Below, one piece after another: positions 41,368 to 49,721 of a stretch of DNA of 64,000 bases. Source of the DNA: Anaerolineales bacterium (GTDB lineage: Bacteria; Chloroflexota; Anaerolineae; Anaerolineales; UBA4823). The number at the start of each line of letters is the position of its first letter. The first letter of the stretch is position 1. The notes under the pieces were generated by a model that had not been told where the DNA came from, did no database searches, and worked only from the letters and a program-made list of their open reading frames with translations. Location: NCBI GenBank assembly GCA_016932955.1, contig JAFGBV010000227.1, positions 8,714-72,713 of the forward strand, in the 5' to 3' direction. The position numbers and the translations under genes were made by a program.

Positions 41368-43773
41368 TCACTCATAGGCCAGCACCTCTCGAATCGTCAG
41401 TCGGGCGGCGTTGTGCGCCGGCAGAGCGCTGGCCAATGCGGAGAGGCTCAGAACCAGCATCAACCAGATGGCAAATCCCTGGAAGGTAAAGGTCTGCTCG
41501 ATCGGCGTGTTGAAAATTGCCAGGCTGATAATCGTCGTGAGCAAAACACTGATCGGAAAAGACAGCAACGCCCCCAGGACCCAGGAGATTAGACCGATCA
41601 ACATCCCCTCCACAATCACCGATTTGATGATCTCCCAGTCGACAGCCCCAATCGAGCGCATTACCCCGATCTCGCGTGTGCGTTCGAGCACGTTCATACC
41701 CATCGTTCCGGTCAGACCCATGCTGCCCACGGTGGCGGTCAGCAGTGCCATGATGAGCAGGAATGTGACCAGCACATCCAGCCCCTCGGAGGCCGTTTTC
41801 ATTGTTGCCAGGCCAGCCTCCACGTCGTTTACATGGTAGCCGCGATCACGGAAGAAGCGGTCGATGCGCACGCTCATCATTTCCTGATCGGTGCGTGTGT
41901 GCCCTGTGGTGACGATACGGTAAGAAAATGCCTGGTTTGCCAGGTTGAGCATCTCGGAAACATATTTGTAACTGGCATAGCCCAGGATATTATCCCGATC
42001 GACGAACTTAAAAATGCCCACCACCGTCCAATCTTGCTCGCGGCCGTTGATCTTGAGCCGCAAGAGGTCGCCGGGTTGTAAGTCGGGGAAAGTTGCCAGC
42101 AGCGCCTCACTGACAGCCAGGGCGTTCTCATCTCCGGGGAGAATCCACCGCCCGGCCAGCAGGATGGGATCGACCAGAGGGCTATCGGGGGGCGGCGCCA
42201 GGATATTGATATTCTCAGCAACCCGCCCATCCGGGTAAAGCACCTCGCCAGAGATGAACGCCCAGCCCTCCACGCTGACCACATTTGGCACCTGCATGGC
42301 GACCCTTTCAATCTCACTTAAACGATATGGGCGGTCAAAATTAAGCGTCACATCTGCCAGGAAGTAATCGCCAATGCGGCCAATATACTGATCCAGCGTC
42401 TCACTGACATTAAACACAGCAATGAAGATAGCTCCTCCCATTGTCAGCGTAAACAAGGTCAATGCCAGACGCCCTTTGCGCCGGAAGGTATTGCGGATGG
42501 AAAGAAGCAAGGGGCGAGGAATACGCCGTGAGAGGCCGCGGCGCATGGAACCAAGATTGGCGGGGGTGGTCTCCTGACCCGCTTTGCCGCTCCCTTCCGC
42601 CGCGGAACCACCGCTGATCGCACGCTGCACGGTGATGCGCGAGCCATTATTGACCGGCACAAAACCCGCCGCTAGAGGAACCAGCAAGGCGATCACCGTT
42701 TGGATCAAGAAAGCCAGCGGCACCACACGGTATCCCAGCAGGTTAAAGTTCATCTGGTCAGCGATCAGTTCAGAGAGCGCATACGCCGCCTGGCCGCCCA
42801 GTGGGATGGAAATCAGTAATGCTACCACGCCGAAGATGGTGATCAGGGTCATATACATGCCAAAGATTTGAAAATTGCGCGCCCCCACCAGCTTCATCAC
42901 CCCAATATGGCGCAGGTGTTGATTCAACAAAGCATTGAGCGTATTGGCAATCAGCGAACTGCTGAGCAAAACAATCAACACACCCAACGCGCCCAACACC
43001 CCCAGGATCGCCTGCACTGTGGAAGCCATCGGATGTTCATTGGTCTTGGAGAATTGCTGCCGGTAAGCCTGCCGCCCTCCCCTTTCGAGCTTATCGCCCA
43101 CAGCATCTGCCACCTGGCGGATATAATTCTCATCGTTGGGCTCTTCCAACACCGTGAGGTAGAGGCGATTGTAGTTTTTCGACTGCCCCAGCCATTCCAG
43201 CGTATCGAAGCTAATATACCCCATCGGGGAAGCAAGAAAATCACCCGCGCCGGTGGATTGGTCCAAAACGATACCGGCTACCGGCATGCTGCGCAGCAAT
43301 CCATCGGCCATCTGGAACTCCAGCACTTGCCCTACCTGAGCCGGGATATCCTTCAGCCCGCCACGTTCCAGCAACACCTGTTTATCTCCCGGAACTGCTG
43401 CGCCATCAACCGGCAGCAGGAGGTTGATCTGGCTGGCCTCGAAATCAGAAACTGCTACCAAATCCAGGCTGACCCATTCATCTTCTCCAACCCGCACGCG
43501 CACACTCACGATGCGCCGCCCCTCTACCTGGTGCACGCCTGGCACATTCTCTAATGTGCCTAACAGATCGTCATCAAATGGATCTGTCCAAATCTCGATG
43601 TTGGCAGGGTTTGCCCCTGCGTAACTGGCGCTCATATCATGCGATATGATGGCATAGGACCCGGCGATCATGCCAACCGAGAATACGCCCACCGCAATCG
43701 AGACAATCACCAGCAGCGTGCGCAGCTTGTTATCCCAGAGGTCTGAAAAAACCTTGCGCCAGCGCGGCCTCAT
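41368..43773 (-). CDS. FtsX/MacB-type ABC permease
   Basis: An 801-residue permease with a membrane helix at the start (LLVIVSIAVGVFSVGMIAGS), a periplasmic-type domain and two FtsX domains (about 265-385 and 680-801, the last ending LSALASALPAHNAARLTIREVL). This is the double-FtsX layout of AttF/BY-type transporters, not the single-domain MacB. Two adjacent ATPases and an adaptor lipoprotein indicate a mechanotransmission export machine for lipids, peptides or lipoproteins. Confidence 0.9.
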   Translation of the reverse strand: MRPRWRKVFSDLWDNKLRTLLVIVSIAVGVFSVGMIAGSYAIISHDMSASYAGANPANIEIWTDPFDDDLLGTLENVPGVHQVEGRRIVSVRVRVGEDEWVSLDLVAVSDFEASQINLLLPVDGAAVPGDKQVLLERGGLKDIPAQVGQVLEFQMADGLLRSMPVAGIVLDQSTGAGDFLASPMGYISFDTLEWLGQSKNYNRLYLTVLEEPNDENYIRQVADAVGDKLERGGRQAYRQQFSKTNEHPMASTVQAILGVLGALGVLIVLLSSSLIANTLNALLNQHLRHIGVMKLVGARNFQIFGMYMTLITIFGVVALLISIPLGGQAAYALSELIADQMNFNLLGYRVVPLAFLIQTVIALLVPLAAGFVPVNNGSRITVQRAISGGSAAEGSGKAGQETTPANLGSMRRGLSRRIPRPLLLSIRNTFRRKGRLALTLFTLTMGGAIFIAVFNVSETLDQYIGRIGDYFLADVTLNFDRPYRLSEIERVAMQVPNVVSVEGWAFISGEVLYPDGRVAENINILAPPPDSPLVDPILLAGRWILPGDENALAVSEALLATFPDLQPGDLLRLKINGREQDWTVVGIFKFVDRDNILGYASYKYVSEMLNLANQAFSYRIVTTGHTRTDQEMMSVRIDRFFRDRGYHVNDVEAGLATMKTASEGLDVLVTFLLIMALLTATVGSMGLTGTMGMNVLERTREIGVMRSIGAVDWEIIKSVIVEGMLIGLISWVLGALLSFPISVLLTTIISLAIFNTPIEQTFTFQGFAIWLMLVLSLSALASALPAHNAARLTIREVLAYE

Positions 43774-43775
43774 CG

Positions 43776-44900
43776 TTACCGGCGCCTCCGATCAGCCGCC
43801 CGATTTTCTGCTACGCGCGCTTGCACGATCTTGGCAAGTGCGTCTTCTGTCATCGGCGAATCAATCAGCATCCTCAAAAAATCATCCCTGTGCAATGCCA
43901 GCAGTTCCACTGGCGCATCTTGGGCGGCGCGCACACTGGCAATCGTCTTCCCGCCCGCTACCAACTCCACCTCACCAAAGAACTCTCCACGCTCCAGGCA
44001 CGCCACCACCATATCCGAGCGCTGCTGCCGCGCCCCTGTGGCTTGCAGAATGATCTCCACTGCTCCCCTGGCGATCATAAAAAAGTAATCCGGATGCTGA
44101 TCTTTCTGGATAATCGTTTGACCTGGCTGGTACACCCTACATTCCACCAAGTCCGTGATGGAAAGCATTTGCCGGTGAGTCAACAGAGGCAAAGCTCTCG
44201 CTACGGTTTCATCCACCAACTCCCCATCCGAGATGATCACCGTGCGCATAGTTCGGTCGGTGATCGTTGGATCGTGCGTGACCATCACAATCGTCTTACC
44301 ATCATGGACAAGACTGTCAAACATATTGATAATCGAATCTGCCGAACGCGAATCCAGATTTCCGGTTGGCTCGTCAGCAATGATGATGGGCGGATCCGTT
44401 GCCAGGGCACGCGCAATCGCCGCATGCTGCTGCTGTCCGATGGACACTGCAGTAGGAAGTTTGTGCGCATGCTCTTCCAGGCCCATCAGCTCCAGCAATT
44501 CCATCGCCCGCCGGGGTCTCTCATCGTAAGCATAAACATTGCAATAATCCATTGGCAGTGTGGTGTTTTCCAGCAGCGTCAGCGTGGGCAACAATTGGAA
44601 GAACTGAAAAACGATTCCTAGTGTACGGCCGCGCCACAATGCACGCTTACTCTCGCTGAGCTTGTGGATATCCACACCCCCAACCAATACCCGGCCACTG
44701 CTAGGATGATCAATCCCCGTGACCATGTTCAATAACGTCGATTTACCGCTGCCAGACTTGCCGATGATGGATACGAATTCGCCCTGCTCTAGCTGGAGGT
44801 CAATTTCCTTCAAGATGGTGAATTCACCCGCCGCACTCTTGAACGTCTTGACCACACGCTGCAGTTCTATGGCTGGCTGTGCGGCAGAAGACTCGTTCAC
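43776..44900 (-). CDS. ABC ATPase fused to a cNMP-binding-like domain
   Basis: 374 residues. Residues 1-225 are a LolD/MacB-type ATPase with Walker A GKSGSGKST and Walker B IIIADEP, but the signature is degenerate: VSIGQQQHAAIARAL in place of LSGGQQQR. Residues about 245-365 form a cyclic-nucleotide-binding-type beta-barrel (VYQPGQTIIQKDQHPDYFFMI, GEFFGEVELVAGG) in which the usual Arg of the phosphate cassette is not evident. This may be a regulatory subunit for the paired ATPase. It overlaps that gene by 4 bp. Confidence 0.9.
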   Translation of the reverse strand: MNESSAAQPAIELQRVVKTFKSAAGEFTILKEIDLQLEQGEFVSIIGKSGSGKSTLLNMVTGIDHPSSGRVLVGGVDIHKLSESKRALWRGRTLGIVFQFFQLLPTLTLLENTTLPMDYCNVYAYDERPRRAMELLELMGLEEHAHKLPTAVSIGQQQHAAIARALATDPPIIIADEPTGNLDSRSADSIINMFDSLVHDGKTIVMVTHDPTITDRTMRTVIISDGELVDETVARALPLLTHRQMLSITDLVECRVYQPGQTIIQKDQHPDYFFMIARGAVEIILQATGARQQRSDMVVACLERGEFFGEVELVAGGKTIASVRAAQDAPVELLALHRDDFLRMLIDSPMTEDALAKIVQARVAENRAADRRRR

Positions 44901-45616
44901 ATGTACCCCGATCCGTCGGTCGTCTGACCATCCGCAATGTACAGGCGGCGCGTGAAGCGCGGCGCCAGACTGTTATCGTGCGTAACCATCACGATGGTTT
45001 TCCCCTGCTCAACCAGCGCCTCAAAGGCCTGGAAGATCGTATCTGCTGTGACCGAGTCCAGGCTACCGGTTGGCTCATCTGCCACCAATACTGGCGGGTC
45101 ATTGGCCAGCGCCCGGGCAATAGCCACCCGCTGCTGCTGGCCACCGGAGATATAGGCGGGCAGCTTGTAGGCGTGATCCTCCAACTCCACCAGCTTCAGC
45201 AGTTCCATTGCACGCTCCTGGCTCTGGTGCGCGGCATATAGCCCGCAAAAATCCATCGGCAGCATCACATTCTCCAGCAGGGTGAGCATAGGGAGAAGTT
45301 GAAAGGATTGATAGACCACGCCCAGGGTGCGCCCACGCCACAGCGCCAGATCGTTCTCATTCAGCGCATGCACCGAAACCGGCGCAGAATGGGGCGCCTG
45401 TACAATCACCTCACCAGAGGTGATATCATCTACGCCGGTGATCATATTAAGCAGGGTGGATTTTCCCGCGCCCGATTTCCCCACAATACCCAGGAATTCT
45501 CCTGGATATACCTCTGCGGTGATACCCTTCAGCGCAGCAAAATCCCCCGCCGCGCTGGAATATACCTTAACCACCTGGCGCATTGTAATGAGCGGCTGTG
45601 AATCCTGGGCAAGCAT
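44897..45616 (-). CDS. ABC ATPase, LolD/MacB type
   Basis: 239 residues with Walker A GKSGAGKST, Q-loop VVYQSFQLLP, intact signature ISGGQQQRVAIARAL, and Walker B VLVADEPTGSLD. It would form the catalytic half of the heterodimer with the fused ATPase next to it. GGAG precedes the ATG. The order is catalytic ATPase, regulatory-like ATPase, FtsX permease, adaptor. Confidence 0.93.
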   Translation of the reverse strand: MLAQDSQPLITMRQVVKVYSSAAGDFAALKGITAEVYPGEFLGIVGKSGAGKSTLLNMITGVDDITSGEVIVQAPHSAPVSVHALNENDLALWRGRTLGVVYQSFQLLPMLTLLENVMLPMDFCGLYAAHQSQERAMELLKLVELEDHAYKLPAYISGGQQQRVAIARALANDPPVLVADEPTGSLDSVTADTIFQAFEALVEQGKTIVMVTHDNSLAPRFTRRLYIADGQTTDGSGYM

Positions 45617-45637
45617 ACCAACTCCACACCCACAAGA

Positions 45638-46834
45638 TCACCACTGCGGCTCAGGTGTGGCCACCGTCAGCGTACCATCCCAAATCCACCCCTCACGCCC
45701 GTCGCTCACAACGATCACATGCATCCAGGTTTGCCCATTGACCTCAGCGGAATCTTCGCGCAACTGCACCAGGGTTCCCGGCAATAACGGTGCGCCGACC
45801 GGGGAAGAATCGAAACCGGGTGCAGAACGCAAGAAAGCGCCTTCTTCGGAGCTGACCAAGGCATACACAGGCAGCGGGGTCGGGCTGGGAGTTAAGGTAG
45901 GCGTTTCAGTCAAAGTGGGCGTCAATGTTGACGTAAGTGTAGCCGTAGGAGGTACGGGTGTGCTGGTCAGCGTGGCAGTAGGTGGAACAGGCGTACGCGT
46001 AGGGGTGAGCGTAGGTGTGGCAGTCGGCACTGCCAGCGGTGCGCCAAACGCTCCCAGCACTGCGCTGAACGAGCCAAAGCCGATCAGCAGGATCACCCCT
46101 ACTAAAGTCACAGCCCCACCCAGGGTATAGCCAAACAGTGTGGGAGGCCTGAAGCCAAGCACTGCAAAAGCCAACGCCCCGATCAGCGCTGCCCAGGCCA
46201 GGTGAACTCCAAACAACACCAGTCCATCGGGCCAGAGGTGCGGCGCGCCAATCCCCAGCCCCACCCCAGCAACTGCCAGGGGAAGGTAAAGACAATAGGC
46301 AAGCGCCATGCTCGGTTGCGCCGGGCTGCGATCCGGGTGGGTCATCATGGCTGCGGTGAGAATCGCCCCCAAGGCCAGCAAAATAAAAAACTGCCACGAT
46401 AATTGGGCATGCAGATAGGCCATCTCCAATGGCAGAGGCGTCCAGATCCTGCCCAGAAGCCCTATGAGCACGTTCACCAGGAGCACCTCCAGGCAGCCGA
46501 CCAGCAAGCCCGCCAGGCTGCGCCCAAAGAAACGCCCCGAACCGATCACCGTGCCAAAAGCCAGGCCCACTGCCGGGCCCATCAGGGGAGCAAAAACAAC
46601 CCCCAGCACCAGCAGCAGCGGCGAATCGAGTAGCAGTCCCATGCCCAATATCGCCCCCGCCAACAACGAGAACAAAAAGAAATCAAAGGTTGGTGAAGTC
46701 CGCCGCGCCAGGTGGTCCAGCGTCACAGCGCGCTCATCCGCCTCCAGCGGGGCCAACAAGCGACGCGCCCGCCGCCGGCGTGCAGGAGGCATCAGATCAG
46801 GGTCATCAGGAAAGTATTCGTTGCGCAGGTTCAT
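45638..46834 (-). CDS. DUF389 membrane protein with C-terminal SH3-type domain
   Basis: 398 residues. A cytoplasmic Arg-rich N-terminus (ARRRRARRLLAPLEADERA) leads into several membrane helices typical of DUF389 proteins (about residues 55-265). A Thr/Pro-rich linker (about 270-325, repeated PTATLTSTPVPP) follows, then a bacterial SH3-like domain with FLRSAPGFDSSPVGA and GREGWIWDG. The linker and SH3 domain are expected outside the membrane. Function unknown. It overlaps the HAD gene by 4 bp. Confidence 0.85.
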   Translation of the reverse strand: MNLRNEYFPDDPDLMPPARRRRARRLLAPLEADERAVTLDHLARRTSPTFDFFLFSLLAGAILGMGLLLDSPLLLVLGVVFAPLMGPAVGLAFGTVIGSGRFFGRSLAGLLVGCLEVLLVNVLIGLLGRIWTPLPLEMAYLHAQLSWQFFILLALGAILTAAMMTHPDRSPAQPSMALAYCLYLPLAVAGVGLGIGAPHLWPDGLVLFGVHLAWAALIGALAFAVLGFRPPTLFGYTLGGAVTLVGVILLIGFGSFSAVLGAFGAPLAVPTATPTLTPTRTPVPPTATLTSTPVPPTATLTSTLTPTLTETPTLTPSPTPLPVYALVSSEEGAFLRSAPGFDSSPVGAPLLPGTLVQLREDSAEVNGQTWMHVIVVSDGREGWIWDGTLTVATPEPQW

Positions 46835-47301
46835 TTTCTCAGGCTAGTAACAATCCGCAATGGTTTGTCCAGCAACTCCAGCGCATCAAAGATACTTGCA
46901 ACGACCAGGTCAGCAGAGAGCAGCGTTTCCACAGCCACCCCTTCCTGCGAAAAAACGCAGATTCCCAGCGCGGCTTCCTTGAGCATGGCTGCATCGTTAG
47001 CGCCTTGCCCAATGGCCACCACAGAGTCAGCACCCAAACTGCGCACATAAGCGGCTTTCTGCTCGCCTTCTGCGCCCGGCTGAATACGCACTGCGCGCAG
47101 GTTGAGCTGCTGATCGATCTCGTGCTGGCGCCCATGGGTGTCAGCGGTCAACAGGTGCAGCTCCAGGCGATCCCGCAACACCCCCAGCAGGCGAGCCAAG
47201 CCATCCGGGAGCTTCCCGTCGATAGCCAGGGTACCATTGACATCGCTCACCAGGTGCCGCAATTGCACTTTCCCGCGGCCAGGGATGTTCAACTCAATCA
47301 T
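46831..47301 (-). CDS. HAD-family phosphatase-like protein (soluble P-type-ATPase-like)
   Basis: 156 residues, with the HAD nucleophile loop SDVNGTLA (Asp20; the second acid is Asn22), TADTHG, a conserved Lys, and GQGANDAAML for Mg2+. The length and motif pattern match small HAD proteins related to the P-domain of P-type ATPases. The Asn in place of Asp in the DxD motif suggests weak or altered phosphatase activity. It is the first gene of the minus-strand operon and divergent from the lipoprotein gene at 47380. Confidence 0.85.
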   Translation of the reverse strand: MIELNIPGRGKVQLRHLVSDVNGTLAIDGKLPDGLARLLGVLRDRLELHLLTADTHGRQHEIDQQLNLRAVRIQPGAEGEQKAAYVRSLGADSVVAIGQGANDAAMLKEAALGICVFSQEGVAVETLLSADLVVASIFDALELLDKPLRIVTSLRK

Positions 47302-47379
47302 GGTATTATTATACCCGCATCAGGACAAACCGCTCATCACCCGAGCAAGTCAAAACTCATTTCCTGCGGAGAAATTTCC

Positions 47380-48453
47380 TTGCACGCTCCTTTGCCTTAT
47401 CGACTCCTTGCGCCTATCACCCTGAGCATACTCTTCGGTTTGCTGCTGGCTGCCTGCGGCACAGTAATCCCCACCGCCACCCCCACGCTGCCGCCCAGCC
47501 AAACCCCTTTACCAACCCTGACACCCACGCCGCTGCCCACACCCACCTCCACGCCGTTGCCACCGCTGGCTGTTCTACTGGCAGGGCCTGAGTCAGATGT
47601 TACGCTGGCAAATACACTTCAAACCACCCTGAACGAGCAGGTCACCGGCGCCGGGATGCGTTGGCAGGTGCGCCAGCGCCTGAATCCCGAAGATCTAGGA
47701 GCCGGGCTGCAATTGGTCATTGCACTGCCTCCCGATCCTGGCCTGGCAGATCTGGCAGCCGCCTCACCCCAAACCCAATTCCTGGCAGTGGGCATCAGTG
47801 GGTTGGAACCCGCACCCAACCTGACTGTTTTGGGCGCACAAGGCGAGCGGTTCGATCAGCATGGCTTCATTGCCGGCGTGATGGCTGCCATGATCACACC
47901 CGATTGGCGCGTGGGCGTGATCAGTATTGGCGATACCGTCCAAGGACGCTCAGCGCGCACGGGTTTCTTGAACGGCGTGATCTATTTCTGCGGCTTATGC
48001 CGTCCCGCTTACCCGCCTTTCTATGAGTACCCGCTCTATTTTGAGCTGGCAACTGGGGCTAACACTGCCGAGTGGCAGGCGGCGGCGGATTATATGATTG
48101 ACCGCGGTGTGACCACCGCTTACATCTACCCCGGAGCAGGCGACTCAGCCATGCTGGAAAAGCTCGCCGGCGCCAATGTGAAAATGATTGCCAGCGGTAT
48201 CCCATCCGATGCGCTACGCCCGCATTGGGTAGCTTCCCTCGGCACCGACCCAATGGCAACCCTGCTGGCAATCCTGCCCGATGTCATTAACGGTAACAGC
48301 GCGGGCAACATCACCCTGCCGTTGCAGCTCAGCCAGGTCAATGCCGACCTGTTCAGCCCCGGCAAACAGGATTACATTGCTGAGACGCTGGGCGACCTCC
48401 TGGCAGGGTATATCGATACTGGCGTTGACCTGGCAACTGGCGAAAACCGCTAA
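47380..48453 (+). CDS. BMP-family-like lipoprotein with Thr/Pro linker
   Basis: I start this gene at TTG 47380, seven bases after GGAG; an ATG-based frame would run deep into the opposite gene. The signal ends in LLAAC, then an 'anchored tether' of Thr/Pro repeats (about 25-60), and a periplasmic-binding-protein fold whose segments (RVGVISIGDTV, ADYMIDRGVTTAYIYPGAGD, ASLGTDP, LLAGYIDTGVD) resemble the BMP/Med family. It is immediately upstream of a true BMP operon, so it may be a second nucleoside receptor. The TTG start is uncertain. Confidence 0.8.
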   Translation: MHAPLPYRLLAPITLSILFGLLLAACGTVIPTATPTLPPSQTPLPTLTPTPLPTPTSTPLPPLAVLLAGPESDVTLANTLQTTLNEQVTGAGMRWQVRQRLNPEDLGAGLQLVIALPPDPGLADLAAASPQTQFLAVGISGLEPAPNLTVLGAQGERFDQHGFIAGVMAAMITPDWRVGVISIGDTVQGRSARTGFLNGVIYFCGLCRPAYPPFYEYPLYFELATGANTAEWQAAADYMIDRGVTTAYIYPGAGDSAMLEKLAGANVKMIASGIPSDALRPHWVASLGTDPMATLLAILPDVINGNSAGNITLPLQLSQVNADLFSPGKQDYIAETLGDLLAGYIDTGVDLATGENR

Positions 48454-48496
48454 CCGGGCGGCAAATGGCCCCCTAAATTACGTGTCATTCTTCACA

Positions 48497-48525
48497 TTGC
48501 CAACTTGCACACTTCTTGCTATACT
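48497..48525 (+). promoter_or_regulatory. Promoter of the BMP nucleoside transporter operon
   Basis: TTGCCA (48497-48502) and TATACT (48520-48525) are 17 bp apart, each matching consensus at five of six positions. The gene starts at 48595 after GGAGGAGAG. Confidence 0.75.
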
Positions 48526-48594
48526 TATGCATACAAGAACCCTTCAGGGTTCGAAACTTTTCACCCAATTCTCTTTTAGGAGGAGAGACTCGAC

Positions 48595-49635
48595 ATGTAT
48601 AAGAAACTGTCTTTGATCATGGCAATCGTGATGATTGCCTCATTGGTGCTTACTGCCTGCCAGGGCAGCGGCAAGTTGAAAGTCGGCCTGGTCACCGATG
48701 TTGGCGGCGTGAATGACAAGTCCTTCAACCAGTCTGCTTGGGAAGGCGTTCAGCGCGCTGCTGAGGAATTTGGCTGGGAAGTCAACTACATTGAGTCCAA
48801 GCAACCCACCGACTATGAGAAAAACATCGATCAGTTTGCTACCGAAGGCTACGATGTGATCGTCACCGTCGGCTTCATGATGGGCGATGCAACCGCGGTC
48901 AAGGCCAAGCAGTATCCTGACATCAAGTTCGCCATCATCGACAATGCTTACTTCCCGACCGAGGGCTCTGTGGCTTGCGACGCCACCGTCACCGACTGCT
49001 ACGATGATGGCGGCTTGAAGAATGTCACCAGTCTGATGTTCCAGGAAGATCAGGTAGGCTTCTTGGCTGGCGTTCTGGCGGCAGGCATGACCCAGACCGG
49101 TGTCATCTGCTCGGTAGCCGGTATGGAAATCCCGCCCGTCCAGCGCTTCGTGATCGGTTACCAGAATGGCGCCGAGTGGATGAAGCCCGGCACCGAGGCC
49201 CTGAACGTCTACATCCCCTCCTTCATCGACCCTGCTAAGGGTAAGGAAACCGGCCTGAGCATGATCGGCCAGGGATGCGATGTGGTCTTTGGCGTGGGTG
49301 GCAACACCGGCAACGGCGGTCTGCTGGCTGCCAAGGAAAATGGCCTGATGGCAATCGGCGTCGATGTTGACCAGTACCTCACCTACCCCGAGGTTGCGGA
49401 CGCCCTGATCAGCTCGGCAGCCAAGAACGTGGATGTGGCTGTGTACGAGTTCCTCAAGGCCCTCAAGGCTGGCGATTTCACCGCTGGTATCGTGACTGCA
49501 AACCTGCAGAACGGCGGCGTTGGTCTGGCCCCCTTCCATGATTGGGACAGCAAGATCCCGGCCGATGTGAAGGCCAAGATTGAAGAAGCAGCCAATGGGC
49601 TGAAGGACGGCTCGATCGTCACCGGCTACGAATAA
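48595..49635 (+). CDS. BMP-family nucleoside-binding lipoprotein
   Basis: 346 residues with a lipoprotein signal (LVLTAC) and the BMP fold: GLVTDVGGVNDKSFNQSAWEG, FATEGYDVIVTVGFMMGDA, EDQVGFLAGVLAAGMTQTG and a C-terminal VGLAPFHDWDSKIP. BMP proteins bind purine or pyrimidine nucleosides. It heads the operon that also encodes the ATPase and two permeases, and it is separated from the ATPase by a hairpin that should keep its transcript level higher. Confidence 0.93.
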   Translation: MYKKLSLIMAIVMIASLVLTACQGSGKLKVGLVTDVGGVNDKSFNQSAWEGVQRAAEEFGWEVNYIESKQPTDYEKNIDQFATEGYDVIVTVGFMMGDATAVKAKQYPDIKFAIIDNAYFPTEGSVACDATVTDCYDDGGLKNVTSLMFQEDQVGFLAGVLAAGMTQTGVICSVAGMEIPPVQRFVIGYQNGAEWMKPGTEALNVYIPSFIDPAKGKETGLSMIGQGCDVVFGVGGNTGNGGLLAAKENGLMAIGVDVDQYLTYPEVADALISSAAKNVDVAVYEFLKALKAGDFTAGIVTANLQNGGVGLAPFHDWDSKIPADVKAKIEEAANGLKDGSIVTGYE

Positions 49636-49660
49636 TATCGAACCCGGTTTCTGATGTATA

Positions 49661-49704
49661 ATAATCGAGGGTATTGCGCTAAACTGCACAGTACCCTCGA
49701 TTAT
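49661..49704 (+). terminator. Intra-operon hairpin (attenuator) after the BMP gene
   Basis: A 13-bp perfect inverted repeat (49661-49673 with 49692-49704) with an 18-nt loop lies between the binding protein and ATPase genes. It is followed only by ATATT, so partial termination or RNA protection is likely, as in other binding-protein operons. Confidence 0.65.
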
Positions 49705-49721
49705 ATATTGGGGAGCAGCGC

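Noticed and set aside
46690..47379. Extended N-terminus of the 47380 lipoprotein frame
   Set aside because: It overlaps two confirmed minus-strand genes; the lipobox and GGAG support the internal TTG.
48640..49689. Minus-strand 349-codon frame opposite the BMP gene
   Set aside because: It mirrors the BMP gene exactly in extent, and has no ribosome site or motifs.
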